Source: Stenopsyche tienmushanensis
Taxonomy: Eukaryota; Arthropoda; Insecta; Trichoptera; Stenopsychidae
Assembly (NCBI GenBank): GCA_008973525.1
Contig: WACJ01000344.1
Span: 248,001-312,000 of the forward strand
Direction of reading: 5' to 3'
Length of the DNA: 64,000 bases
Shown here: positions 25,286 through 40,200 of the stretch, in pieces
How positions within the stretch are numbered: the first letter of the stretch is position 1
How the letters are laid out: the number at the start of each line of letters is the position of its first letter
Position numbers and translations under genes: made by a program
The notes under the pieces: generated by a model
Database searches by the model: none
Told to the model about the DNA's origin: nothing
Seen by the model: the letters and a program-made list of their open reading frames with translations, nothing else

Positions 25286-28200
25286 ATGGCGGCGCGCGGC
25301 CTTCAGCCGCTCGCCATGGGGGAGAAGTTCATCAAGTGGGACGAGGTCAGCCGAGCGCACAGCCCGCGCCACCCCCCGCACAACCCGCGCAACCCGCACC
25401 CGCTCTCCTAGATCGCCGTTCACCCTCACCATCTCTCCCGTCGTCCGTTACTTCCTCAACGCTGCACATCTTCGTTCATCATCTCCATCGATCCCTATTA
25501 TACACATTTACCTCTGCCGCTTTATCCTACTTTTAGATCTACTAACGTCCGACTCATTCAAAAATATACATAAGAATATTTAAAACTAATGCACATTCAC
25601 AATATTCATCATTTTTTAATTGATCAATCAGTGAAATTTTTCACATTAATTCGATGAAATGAAGCATTCATGTGTTTGTTTCCTCAAAGAGATTTTCCAC
25701 AGGTTGTTTTGACATAATTTTTCATGAACACACAATATCACACATACAGGCCTTAAATAAATATTATTAAAAAATAGATAAATGACACTCAAAAAATGAT
25801 CCAAATCAAACATCCATTTAACACGATCACAAAAAAATCGCAATTGACATACATAATATCTGAAAGCGAAAGCAAGTCGTTCCAAATCCAGAATATTACT
25901 TCAATTCCAAGTAAAATGTGATATGCTCGTCTAAGATTGGCAAAACTTCAAATATTAAGTGCGGAAATAATATTAACATGATAAATTAATATGTCAAATG
26001 CCATATATAAATATAATGTACGCTTTGAAATGGGGCCATGTGTTTTTAATACAAAACAGTTCACGCCTCATAAATTTTTAGCATTTGTTAGCTTCTCGCA
26101 TTATTTCATTCTATTCATCCGATACACTCAATAATCCACTTAATTTCATCTCGTTCGTTAGATTTTATGCCTGCATTTAAATTTTATAGCATAATGATTT
26201 TTTAATGCACGAGAACAATGAATAATATTTCTAAAAAGATTCAGTTCAGTATATCGGAAATATGCCCCCATATCAGTGTGAAAATATTTTAACAAATTAA
26301 ATTTGACTATTAAATGGCCATTATTCATTGTTCTCCGACTTTGATTAGATAACCGACACAAATTAGAGTGCAATATTGTAACTATAGTTTCTGGAAAAAT
26401 TGCACCGACAAGTGTGGCAACAGGTGGCTAAAAATATCGTCTCTTTTTTAGGATCGCAATGTAAATCGAATTGAAAAAGTAATTTGTACGCTTATTAATT
26501 ATAAACATATATTTATGATAGTAATTAATTAGGTTAATATTATGTAATTAGCTTAAGTATTACTTTGATTTTGATCTTTGAATTTTATGCATTGTTAATG
26601 GAAAATAGTTAATTCCCATTCATTTTCGGCATTTATGTCTTTGTACTGAATGAAAGTAAAACAATGATATAAGATGATATAATGTATTTGAGCTTAAGAA
26701 ATATAATAAATTAAGTAATAGGAAAACATATAATTACTATTGAAACGGAATTCAGTCAGATCTCATTTTTTTAGCAATGATTTCAATTGAAAAAAATATT
26801 TCTAATAAGTGGAATTGTTATCTTCAATTTATCCTAAGTATTAATTCAATTTAATTTACAATACCATGAAAATGAAGAATAAAAACCATATTATTTTAAA
26901 TAGTGTTGAGAATATATTTTTGTCATATTAGAAAATATTGTATAAATTGTCTGCATTTTTTCTATGATCGCTCGATTTTGTCCATAAAAGTGTTTACAAA
27001 AGAGTCTACATTTATTAAAAAATCAAACAGGTGGTTCTTCAAGAATCTACTATCAGGATATAACATTTCATGGTAATTTATAGATATATATTGCATAAAT
27101 ACGTAATAGAACGAAACATATGGATTAAATCGATAAATATGGATTAAGATAATGTAAATCTTATGAAAAAATGAACGGGGACTACCGCCGCGTAAACGAT
27201 TGGTAACATTGAGTACTGTTGGATTTAATCAAAACTTTATCTTTCCAATTAACTGCCGCCGTCCATATATTCTACAATAATTTATTACAGTAAGCCTGCT
27301 TAATATGTAATATGGGTAGGCGGTTGTCATGTCTGGAAGTATGATGAAATGAAGCGAAGAATGAAATTAATACGGTATGCTTTGAGTACATTGTGTATGA
27401 TATATTCAGCTCATGCGTTGCGCTATTTCTCTACAGTCTTTTGATCAATGCATTTTGCCAGAGTTGATGTATAGTCGTGTAAATGTGAAAAATGAATATC
27501 AAGAGTATGTCAAATCAAAAATAATAAACTCCTCTGATGGCTTTGCAGTGTAATATACTGGGGAAACAAAAGGCGATTGTAAAATAAATGCACGGATAAC
27601 AGAAATGGTGGAAGATTTGAATAGACTGACAACGTTGAATCAAAGAGATCAATGACGAACGAATGAAATTGCTGACAATTAGAATGATGCTTGAAATAAT
27701 ATGACAAAAATAGAAAGACGTATATCGGTAGTGCCAAATACGTGTGCCATTTTATTTTTAATCAATAATATATTCTCCCTTTGAATCTATTACAGTTTGT
27801 CATTTGGTCAACAATTTTTAAATTTCCCTATTGTAGAAATTCTTCCGTTTAGAAGCATAAAATGAAGGAAGCCGTTTTTTAATATTCTCTAGTTTTGCAA
27901 TTTTTTATATCGAAAAACTGTTCTACTGTAGAAAATAAATAGTATTTCAGGTGTTTTTTAAAAAAAATATTTGATCCCACCACGTACCTCCGTGCCCGTA
28001 CTGTGACCGATTTACACCAGTCATTGCAGACATACACTTGCAATAAACAAAAAGAACGCACCAAGCGTAATAGTCATTTAAACAGGGGGTGCTGCTGGGA
28101 ACGTTCTCCTGCTCCACCGTAGCTGCTGCAAGTATTTGTAGGGAATAGGGTTTTGGATGATTCACTACCGTTCTGGCTGGAGCTGCTGTACATTTATTCC

Positions 28201-31200
28201 GTACGCTACTAGATCTGCGTGTTCAATAGGTCCTGAAGCGAAAGCTCTGACACTTTGCAGGAGAACTTCCCGATCGATCTCCATGCCCGGGTATGGCCAT
28301 AGTACGTGATCCGCTGTCATGTCTGTATCTATGCAAGGACACTCCGAGAGACTTCCTAAGCCAAACCGATGGAGAGATGCCTTGAATTGTCCATGTCCTA
28401 TGAGGAACTTGGAAGTCCAATAACATGGAACAACTCAGCAATACGTCAAACGATATTTAACTGAGCTAAAAAACTTGTATAAATGTCTTCCATCCTTCTC
28501 GTTCATCCATCTTTCTTGCCATGCAGTGTTACGTGCAACAAGTATCCTCCTTTTTCCTAAGAAAAATGTACACATCCAGATGGCAAAACCAGTCAGAATA
28601 AACCGAAAAATGACTGTTTTTAAGCGTATAACATAAAACATTACAAACTTAGGTGTCTTATGTTTTCAAAAACTTTTCTAAACAGAAGTATAAAAATGGC
28701 ACATTTTTCCACCCATTTAACTATGTATAATATCAGTGCTAGAATCGCCCTCAATCTTCATCAGATGTCAATTAAGTAATCACTGCGTGTAATAACAGCA
28801 CGGCCAGTTTTAATTGAGTGCCATGATTTGTTTACATAAATCACTTTCGCATTGATTCTCCAATATCTAATATGATAATGAGAGATACATATTTATTACA
28901 TTATAAGGGTAGAAATTTTCATGATTTTCGATGACGTCTGACGATTTCGATTTAAAAAGCTGACCTACTGCGACAATTTATATTTATTTATCATAAGAAT
29001 GCATTTCAAACAACGGCGGTAAATAACCATTGATCTAACGGTGTATTTAATCTCAAGCCACACCCCTTGAGTCCGATAGTTAAGTACTAAAACGTACATT
29101 AGTCATATCTTTTATGGTATTTTTTTGTTTTTAAGTGATATTGTTAATTTCGGATATATGTACACTTTACGGTGCTTTGTTTTCTTTTACGTTGTTTATC
29201 ATATTTTAAGCCGAAAGTATGAATTTAAATTTAATTGTAATATTTTATTATCTGGAAATGATTGGCGCAAGCAAGATTGGCTGAAATTCACATATTAATT
29301 AGCAATTTAATATGTGAATTTCAGAAAAATCATTATCGTGCACCATTACATTATCGTGTATTGCAAATATTGCATTATAATATTTGCTACAAGACAATTA
29401 TTCGTTCAGGCAATCTTCATATTTTATACTATTCTATTTGATTGCATTTTTTTTTTAAATTATGTGCGGAAGGTTTTATTTCTTTTTTGGATCTATTTTT
29501 TTCATAAAACTGCAATTGACAAATATATTTTGTGTTTAGGATTCTGGAACTGGGACCCCCGTAACACTTAGAATCGATCCAAATGGATTTTTCTTATACT
29601 GGGTGGATCAAAATCATGAAATCGATCTCTTGGACATCGCAACTATTAGGGATGCAAGAACAGGCCCATATGCAAAAATTCCAAAGGTATGAAAAACATT
29701 GTATATTTTTAACATAAAAATTCTGTACGTTAAACATTCCGCACGATGCCGATATGATTCTTAAGATAGATGATATAAAAACGTACTATTTTATAACAGG
29801 TAGCATATTTACATTTTCTTATCATCACGCTGTATTGTTTGGTCCTATAGTTATTTTAAATTTATCAGTTAGTTATCAAAAAATCTTGTTTATTTCAATA
29901 GACGCTTAAACTTTATCATCAAGAATAAACAAACATAGATTTGTAGATTTTTATGATGTAATTCCATAATATTGGGATTTATCTCAATAAAATGGATGAG
30001 TTATAAATAACATTATCGACAGAATCGTTTTATTTAACATCATGAACAGTTTTATACTTCTGATTGATCGTTTGCATATAAATAGTGGAGAACTGTTTCA
30101 TTGTTAAAATTGTACTGTACCAAGGTTGCGCTGTATCCGCGCGAACATTCTTTATTGACAATTTTAGTTGTTAAGCTCATTACGTTGAAATTTGAATCAC
30201 AATCATAAATTATTCTCTAATCTCATAGTCTGTTTAATATGGTTTTCTGATTTGACTGAAATTTATTTGCATATCATGCCCGTGGTATGTGTATGTAAAA
30301 ATGATGCTGATGATATTTTATCTCAAAAAAAGAGATCCTTATTGTAGTAGCGTAAAATAATTATGATACTTGGGTCAACAAATATCACATGGCTCTAATT
30401 TATGAAAATTACGCGTTTATATGCTACATAATATGGTAAAATTTTAGATATGCATTATAGATATCTACTGGTATATCATTAAATTTATGATTTGACTTTA
30501 TTTTAATGTTTTATAAAATATTCTCGGCGGAGAGATTTAAATATCAAATTCCGTCATGAAACAACTCTGGAAAGGCTCAAATTTATAATTAAATTAGGAC
30601 TAAATGCATAATTTACCTAAACGGGGATCAAGTCCTGTAACTAAAAGGTCACCTCCCTCTAATACAGAATAAATGTAGAAGGGTATCCGAGTTGATGTAT
30701 TCCTCTATCGTGGCTTTAGAAAATATTTTAAACCTTAAGTCATAGTAAATAAATAAAATTTATTATGTATTTAATAGAAAATACATTTACAAAATATTTT
30801 GTATTAAAAAGCTGACTCGCTTTAACAGCTTTTAATTAAGCTTATTTAAAGTAAAATGAATAATCAACTATTCATTTCATAAATGTTATATTAAAAGCTT
30901 ATATAATTCAAGCGATAAACTTAGATTTTATATTAAATTTGAATTTGACATCCTTCGACTATATGCACGTCAGAACATAGCAAAATTGTTTTTTTTTTAA
31001 TCTATGTCAGTATGATATATATTAGATGTGTAATTATTATCTGGTCCAATTTTTGTAAGGAACAAATAAAGGGCTCCTCTTTCGGAAATATTCAGATGGT
31101 TTCACTGTTTGATCATAATATGATTAATATCGCTAAAGCCTGATTCAACAAGATATGACGCAGGGAAAGGTGTCAATAAATTTAATATAATTTTCTACAT

Positions 31201-34200
31201 ATTTGGATATAACGCAGACATTATTTTTTTTAGAAATTAAGTTTACTCTCATCATCATATCTAATTTCTAATAGTTCTTCTTGAATAGCACACAATATTC
31301 GTTCGTTCGTGTCGCGAAAATAAAAGGACAGGGTTACTATGCAAATCTGCCAGTTTACTTCTGAAGGAGTAGATTTTGCAAAGGAGTGGTGATACTCGTT
31401 TAATGACGTCACTCCAGAACAGTCAAGGGGAATAATAAAATTGGTTAATGATAAGAATGATGCGAGTATCTTATTTATCAAAACAAATGCCTGTTCTCAA
31501 GACAACACGAACAATCCAGCTTCGACTTCAAGACACTCATTCTGTTCTTAGTTGCTTATTTCATTTAATTACAACTAAATTTTATGATGTTTAAAAGATT
31601 ATTTAGAATACGATTTTAGATTACGACGATATAGAATACAAATATATTTCAGCTAATGAAACTGTTTAAAAATTACTGTGACTTTTATAATGTTTCAAGT
31701 TTAAATCATGCAATTTTTCTGTGTTCACTTTATATGTAATTTAGGATGAAAAGTAAATTTCAATTAAATAATAATCATTTGTCAAAAAATTAAAGCTATT
31801 GCTCATTTTTGCATTCTAAGTAAAGTGATGTAAGTGTTTCTACGCCCACTTGCAAATTAAATCTAATTTTATCCAGACAGTTGAGGTCAAGGACAAAATG
31901 TCCCATGACTTAAAGGTCAATTTCTAACTATGACATAAATTTTAGTGGCAGGCTAGTCTCTGAAAATAATCCAAGATGACATATAATTTGAATAATTGAT
32001 GTTCTGAATTTTTTTTTCTCTATCCTCTCTGCCTATGAATATTATCTCGATGTATTTTATTAAAACGTGTATGAACCTAATACAATATTTTCTTATTAGT
32101 GTTTTATTAGTAGTATTATTTGCAAAGTTAAACTCTTTTTTATTCATTTTAAAGCGATTGCAAATACGATTGTATCTTAAAGACACAAACATTTTACATC
32201 AGCAATATTCCCAAATATATTTTTTGTAAATGGTAACGATTTGTTTTTAGTATTGTAAATATTTAAATGTCTGCAGCCATAAGGGTTAACATAACATTTC
32301 GTTATTTTCATCTCTGTAAAAGTTTTCCTTTTCATCGATTTTATATTCCATTAAAACTGTTTTTTAAGGTATAAAATTTGTTTTGTATATATGTGTTATT
32401 TGATATATAAATAAGTTTTATTGCCGCTTTTTCAATTATGTGTATTCGGGAATGCGTGTTGTGGAATTATTGCCGAACACATATGTGAGAAGTCAATTAT
32501 TACCCGAAACAAAGTGTGTGATTTATAAATAAACAGCTATAATTGTAAATTACTGCTTCGGCCATGTGTTTCCCCCAATGTTTATTCTGATTGTGTTTAT
32601 ATTGAATTGCGAATCTACAACACATAATGGAAATCGTCAGTTGTCAGGTAGATTTGCCAATACAAGTCAGTCAACCGATTTTCTCCAAATATTCTCTCTT
32701 AGAATTGTTGGATATTGTTTGAAATATGGCATTAATTTTAGATACAGTGTGATATTACACACTGGATTGTACATTTCTTATAAACATTGTGCCGTTTAGT
32801 ATGTATCCTAGCTTCAATTCTACATTATTTTCATTTCCTTTTTCGTCAGTTTAAATTGATGTTTAAATTAAAAAAAAAAAACAATTAACACATAGCTTTA
32901 GCCATTCATTTAGCACGGTGAAGACCAGCAGGCCTCCTAAATGAAACTCCTTTTTCAGGAATTCCTCCCAAGTAAATGATGGAAAGATTCTCTCGAGGTT
33001 GATACATTTGAAGTTGTTTTTGAGCAAAAGATATCCTGTCTGCAGTAATATTTTCTATGATTTTTGAGGATGTAGTATTACAAATTACTGTTTTATTATC
33101 ACTTTCATCAATTTTCAATTGTCAATTGATAATTTTATTAATGGTTTATTTTCATAAAAATGAAGTTAAATGTGACTGTACAATTTTCTTATTAAATATT
33201 CCACAATATAATGTAAACTCCATGTAGAGTTTATTCCAGTTTGATAGATGAGATAGAAATGTTGACAGGCATATTGTATGTATATACAACAATTGTTTAC
33301 ATTGGATTTGCCAAAAAAGAAACTATGAGATAAGCATTATATTAATTTTAATTAACTTATTTTATCTATAAATTATGTGGAATTTATTTTAGCTTACAGA
33401 TTAACAAAACGAATGGATATTTGAGAACATGTTCCGCCAAATTTTATCTCTACTTATTACTTTTCTACATATTGATTGCTATAAGATTAAATACTGAAGC
33501 AGGAAAATAATATCTGTTTTTTTTTTTACAATTCATAGGATCCAAAGTTACGACAAATTGTCACCATGGGATCCCAAGATACTTTGGAGGAAAAGACTGT
33601 TACAATATGTTATGGATCTGACTTTGTTAATCTGACGTTTGTGAATTTTTGTTGCACAAAAAAAGATATAGCACAAGTAAGTAAATCTACATTCAAATTT
33701 ATTGATTAAATTCTCATTATTTCATAACATCAATTCATATTATTTAAATATTTATTGGTATTTTTACAAAAAAAAGTATAAATGTTTATTTTCAGCAATG
33801 GACTGACGAGATTTTCCGTTTGGCTTATAATTTGACTACAATAAACAGTCCCACTATTGTATTTTTACAAAAAGTGCATACTAAGTTAAGTTTGGTTCTA
33901 GATAAAACTGGTAAAATCCCAGTGAAAAAGTAAGTTCTTAATTCATTTTCATATTATTTTCTTTGTCTAATTTATTTAAATTAACAAGGGCTCCCAAAAA
34001 GAATATCATTTTTGTCGTGATTGCATTTAGCTGTTCATTGATTTCCAACCCTGTAAAACATATTCATCATCCTTTTTTTTATAAATGTCTGAAAACTATA
34101 TTACTTTTATAGTATGCAAATATCAATGTTCAATGTGAAAAAAATGTCGATGTAAACCGTGTTAACTTTTGAATATTGATTTGAAAACTTATCCTGGAAG

Positions 34201-37200
34201 CGGAAGGTTAACCAAATTAGATATCTTCTTATCTTATCATAAATATCAGCTTTTAGACCAATTGCAAATTAATTGAAATGCCCATGCTCAAGGGTACAAG
34301 AATAAAAAGCCTTATCAAGTTGTGGCAAGAAAGAAGATGGATAATAGTTTAACTAAATTAATGTATGGTGAATGCTATTTAAGAGCTTTTGGAATTAAAA
34401 ACACTATTTTATGGAGTGAGTTTATTGCAACTTTAAACCACTGTACAGGAATTGTGGTCTTCCACTGCACAATTACAGATGAAACCATTTGGACCTAATA
34501 TTTTTTGTCATTACTATTAAGCAACTTGACCATATTTTTAATCATTATTGTGGTTTTAACACTATCAGTTCTTGTATTTTAATACATGTGACATTACCAC
34601 TTTTTGGTTTACTGTAATCAACTGTTGTTGTTGCTTTAGTGGGATATAATAATTGGTTGCCCATCTTAATTGGTTAACTGCCACAAATTTTTATAGACAT
34701 GGCCGAGAACTTGTCCCATATTTGTTAGTAATAATTGAAGATACGCCCAGAAAAATATAATAGCTCAATTTCGTACATTGTATTATATTAGTAATGTATT
34801 CAGATTTATATGCAGGAAATTTGAATGTGCATTTATAGTGATCGCTGGGATCACTCGACGCGCCAAGGAACAAACACGTGTGTCTCATTTTTCACACCTA
34901 ATGGGATACATATATTTGCATTCTTCGATTTTTTTTTTGAACATGCGCTTTTGAAATAACTACAGTATTTACGTGTTTTAATTTCATGCTCGCTATATAA
35001 GAGAGTGACAACTCTAGCTCATTTGAAATTGATACTTCTAAAATATCAACTAAAAATGTTCAAAAAATCCTCAATTGTACATTAAATTAGTGGCTTTTAG
35101 CAATCCCTTTTATGGTAACCATTTCGACATGATTTTTCATAGCGTAAATATGTTTTTAAAAATGGGACTCACTAACCCCCACCTCCTGTAGATTTAAATC
35201 CAAGATGATTGAGTTATCAGTTGTGATTGTGATGATTGACCATTTAATCCTGGGACTACCTACAAGTGTTATTTTTATAATAAATTCAAAATATGACCTA
35301 TAGGGATAACTTTTGTTTTTTTTTTAATGTTGCGTTCATCAGGTTGCGATAAAATTTCGTCCACTTATTGCTAAGGATTGCGCAAGCAACATAGGCATAG
35401 TCTAATATATAAAAATCAATGTTTATATGTCCGTATTTAATGCGCTACTATATTGTTCATCCGATTATGATAAAACTTTGTCAACTTACTGTTTAGACAT
35501 GCGGGAATAACATAGGCATACTAAAAATATTGTTTGTGTACGCAGTTTATTACGCAGTTATAAAATAATTATATATTGTGAAAATATCTAATTTTAGAAA
35601 TTATTGTAAAACAAATTAGGCAGACAAATAGTTTTTCATAATGGTTAAATATCTCGAAGATAAAAAAATGATGAAATTGTGACAAAGTTATATCCGACGA
35701 GGGAAATATTTTTTTACATTCTGCATATTTCATTACGTTCACTTTTTTAAATTCATAAATGAAATTTTTTTCTGGTGCCCCTGAATAATTATTAATATAC
35801 ATCACTAATTCGTTTTTTATTAATAAGTTTTATTAATCTTCATTCTGAATTAATTTTAACATTGATATTGATAGACTATTTCGATTTTCCAAAATTACCA
35901 ATGATTATTGACACTCTATTGTATTCTTTTTGATAATAAACCTTTAAGCCAACATAATATCAGTCAATACTGATTATCTTTAGTACCAACTTGTTATATA
36001 TTATATTTTCATATTTCTAATAATTGTTTATCTTCATTGCTTTTTTATTTGAATATTGTTATCACTATCTCTCATACATATTGATAAGATAGCACATTTA
36101 TAATTCATAACAAAGAAATTTAATCTCTAAAATAATTTAAATTTAACACTAATTGAAATAATTAACTGATTGTAAATGAGTTTGATTTGATTTTTAGTAT
36201 AGTACGTATATTTGCCCAAAACAAAGAAGATAGGAAGAAAGTCGAAAAGGCTTTAGATGAATCTGGTCTTCCGTCTGGGAAAAATGATACCGTTAGTCCA
36301 TCTAAATTTCAATTTGAAGACTTTTTCACATTTTATAAGAATCTCAATCAGCGCTCTGAAGTAGAAAAAGTTTTTGAAGAATTGTTTGTATAATTTATAA
36401 TATTCTTATAAAGTTTTAATGATTTCGATTTTTTTATTTTAAAAATGATTTAATTTTCAAGAACATCTAAGCGCCGTCTCATGTCCACATCTCAACTAGT
36501 CGATTTTTTGAATCATACACAAAGAGATCCACGGTTAAATGAAATTTTACATCCATATGCTAATACGGCCAGAGCAAAAGATTTAATCCATCAACATGAG
36601 CCAAATAAATTCAATGCACAAAAAGGACAACTAAGTTTTGATGGATTTTTGAGGTAATTATTATATTAAGCAAAGCGCTCGCTCTAACCCTTATGATCTT
36701 ATAAATAGTCATCGTTGTATGTTTTCATAAAAATGAAAGAATCGCTTTTGGTTATTTTCCAGATATTTGATGTCGGAAGATAATCCCATAATAGCAAATA
36801 GTAAACTGGAGTTGTGTGATGATATGGAACAACCAATGACTCATTACTTCATCAACTCATCACATAACACTTATCTTACTGGTCATCAACTAACAGGAAA
36901 ATCTAGCGTTGAAATGTATAGACAAAGCTTGTTAGCTGGATGCAGGTAATTATTTTACGCTTGAAAGAAGTACCATTTGCTCAATATTTGTTTATACTAA
37001 ATTAAAGTGTGGATTTATTTTTTTATTAAGGTGTGTTGAATTGGATTTTTGGAATGGGCGTACCGAAGAACCTGTAATAGTTCACGGGTATACATTTGTG
37101 CAAGTGATTAGCGCTAAAGATGTGTTGGAAGCAATAGCAGAAAGTGCATTTAAGACATCTGAATTTCCTGTGATATTAAGTTTTGAAAATCATTGTAATC

Positions 37201-40200
37201 CTCGGCAACAGGCTAAAATAGCCAATTATTGTCGTGATATCTTTGGAGACATGTTACTCGACAAACCGCTTGAATCACATGTATTAGAGCCTGGTATGTT
37301 ACGTTAAAATATTATAATGCAAGCGATTTTATTGTTGCTTAGTAAAAAATTTAATTTTTAGGTGGTAAGATGCCTCCACCTTCAATGTTACGAAGAAAGA
37401 TAATAATTAAAAACAAAAAGAAACACCACCACCATCATCATCATCATAAGAAATCTTCAAATATTGGAATTTCTGAAGAAACAGGTGTACCTCCGACTCA
37501 TCAAGGAAATGGTGATATTGGGACGACCCATCATTCGCATCAGGTTTTTATTGACTATTGCTATTTGACAAAAATGTGAAATGCAATATTAATATTGAAC
37601 GTTATATTAAAAACTAAAAATAATATTTTTAATCGTAGCTAACTCGCCAAGGTTCAAAAGATAGTTCAGCGTCATCCGAGACAGATAGTTCTTCAGAAGA
37701 CGAAGGAAACACTACAGCAGGATCAGTAGTGGTGGCAGCAGACGGCATAGAACCAACTGTAGGAAGTGGTGCTGCTGGAATTCCTGGAGTTCCTGGTGAT
37801 AAATCTCAACAGGCAAAGGAAACGGAAGCGGGCGCTGAGATATCTGCCTTGGTAAACTATGTACAGCCAGTTCATTTTAGCAGCTTTGAAAATTCTGAGA
37901 GTAAGTAAAAAATGAAAACGGTATGTTTTATTCGAGGAAAAATGTATTAAAAACATACAAAATATAATCTGTTTCTTTTCCAGAGAAAAATCGTTTTTAT
38001 GAAATGTCATCATTTGATGAAAAACAAGCCACTACATTACTCAAAGAGAGACCAATTGAATTTGTTAATTATAATAAACACCAACTTTCCAGGGTCTACC
38101 CTGCCGGAACACGTTTTGATAGTTCAAATTTTATGCCGCAGGTATTATGTCTTATTCATTTTAAATTGATTAATTTAAATTTGCAATCCCATTGTAAATA
38201 CGATCTTGTGTTTTTAGGTCTTTTGGAATGCAGGCTGTCAACTGGTGGCTTTGAATTATCAAACCCTAGATTTAGCAATGCAGTTGAATCTTGGTATATT
38301 TGAATATAATTTACGAAGTGGTTATTTACTCAAACCTGAATTCATGAGACGCAAAGATAGGTTTGTGTTTTAATATATCTTAAGGTTAATCAGCTATTCC
38401 AGCACCATATAGCAATCCTTCGTCTTCTTCATATGCAAACCGTTTTCAAACCGTCTAATAATGTTTCCCCCTTTAATCCCTCTGGAAGTGTAAACCAATA
38501 AAAATCAATTAGACATGTCCAATATAAAATTTAATTTAAAAAGTATAAATTTCTGTATTTAGGCGTTTAGATCCATTCGCTGAATCTACAATAGACGGTA
38601 TAATTGCCGGGACAGTTTCGGTTACTGTAATATCTGGACAGTTTCTCACAGATCGACGAGTTGGTACATATGTTGAAGTTGATATGTATGGTCTCCCTGC
38701 GGATACTGTTCGTAAGAAATTTAGAACAAAAATCGTGCAAAATAACGGAATTAATCCAGTTTATGGAGAGGAACCATTTGTTTTTAAGAAGGTAGTTAAT
38801 TTATGAAACCAATGACTTAATTATTATCAGTTTTTATGTATGACTACACTTTATAAAACACATTTATTTTAAGGTCGTTCTACCGGAACTGGCATCAATT
38901 AGGCTTGCAGCATATGAAGAAGGAGGTAAATTGATCGGTCATCGTGTTTTGCCTGTTGTTGGGCTTTGTCCTGGATATCGACACGTTAATCTCAGAAATG
39001 AACTAAGTCAACCGTTACTCATGTCTAGTTTGTTCTTATTAGTTGTGGTAAAGGTATGCAGTTTTTTTATAAAACTATTTAGTTGCGTGTTTTAAATATA
39101 TTTCTAAATAAATTTAGATATTTTAAATTTCTATATGATTTTACTAGGACTATGTGCCAGATGGTCTCTCTGATTTGGCTGAGGCATTGGCAAATCCTAT
39201 TAAGTATCAAAGTGAACGTGAAAAACGTGAACAACAATTATCAGTTTTGACAGATGATATGGAAGTTGAAGCTCCAGAAGATCAGTTAGGAAATACTCCA
39301 GGTTATTTTGATACTCTTTTTTACTGTAGATCTTTAATGTCATGTAAGTTTTAAGAGTTTTTATTTTATTTTTATAATACATATTACTTTTGTATAGAAA
39401 TGAAATGGACGCGATTGATAATCATAGCGTGTTAATTATTTTTAAACAGCACAAATTAAAAAGGATGGGTCATCAACGCTTAAGCAAGGTAAAGGTGCAA
39501 GTTGGTCTCCCAGACATCGAGCAAGTGTAGCAGGCCTTACTCATCAAGGTTCACTTCAACAACCTGCACCGGCTTCTCTAGTCGGAGCATCGTCTTCACC
39601 AAATATAGCTGCAGAACCAGTTCCTGTTCCTACTAGCTCTCCGGCCAGTGTACCTCATCCTATTACTGTCGATGGAGAAAATGATCATAAACCTACGACC
39701 GAAGTTCAGGTATATTCAATAATGCAAATGTTAAAACATCCTCGATAATATCTTAACATGATTATGATTTTTTAAAATTATTTTCCAGTCAACGTTAGAT
39801 CAGACATTGAATGTTGCCGTTTGTGGAGAATCATTGGCTTCTGAAGATCTGGAAGCTGAGTCTTTGGATGCTATTCTTAGTAGTAAATCAGTTCGAGAGA
39901 AACGGGCAGAATTGGAAAAGAAAATGGAGACCCTTAAAAGAAAACAAGATAAGGAACGAGCTCGTGCAATACACGGCCATCAACGCTCTTGTGATTTGTC
40001 ATCTTCAGATTCAGCTGCCCGACGGACCAAATTTTATATGACTAATAAACTTGTAAAGCGCTTATCTAGTAAAAACATGTAAGTAGTTTAGTTTGTATAA
40101 TGCACACAAATAATATGCATTTAAATTTAGAACTATGTGTTATTTATTCATATTTAAATTTTAAAAAGGTTTTGTATTTTTTTATACAGAGAAAATACTA

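Noticed and set aside
25211..25536. Proline/alanine/arginine-rich ORFs on both strands at the PLC-beta promoter
   Set aside because: They result from GC-rich promoter sequence having few stop codons. No family resemblance or start context.
37424..37447. The CAC/CAT run as a plain microsatellite
   Set aside because: It is in frame, inside a confirmed exon and uses two codons; reported instead as a histidine tract.
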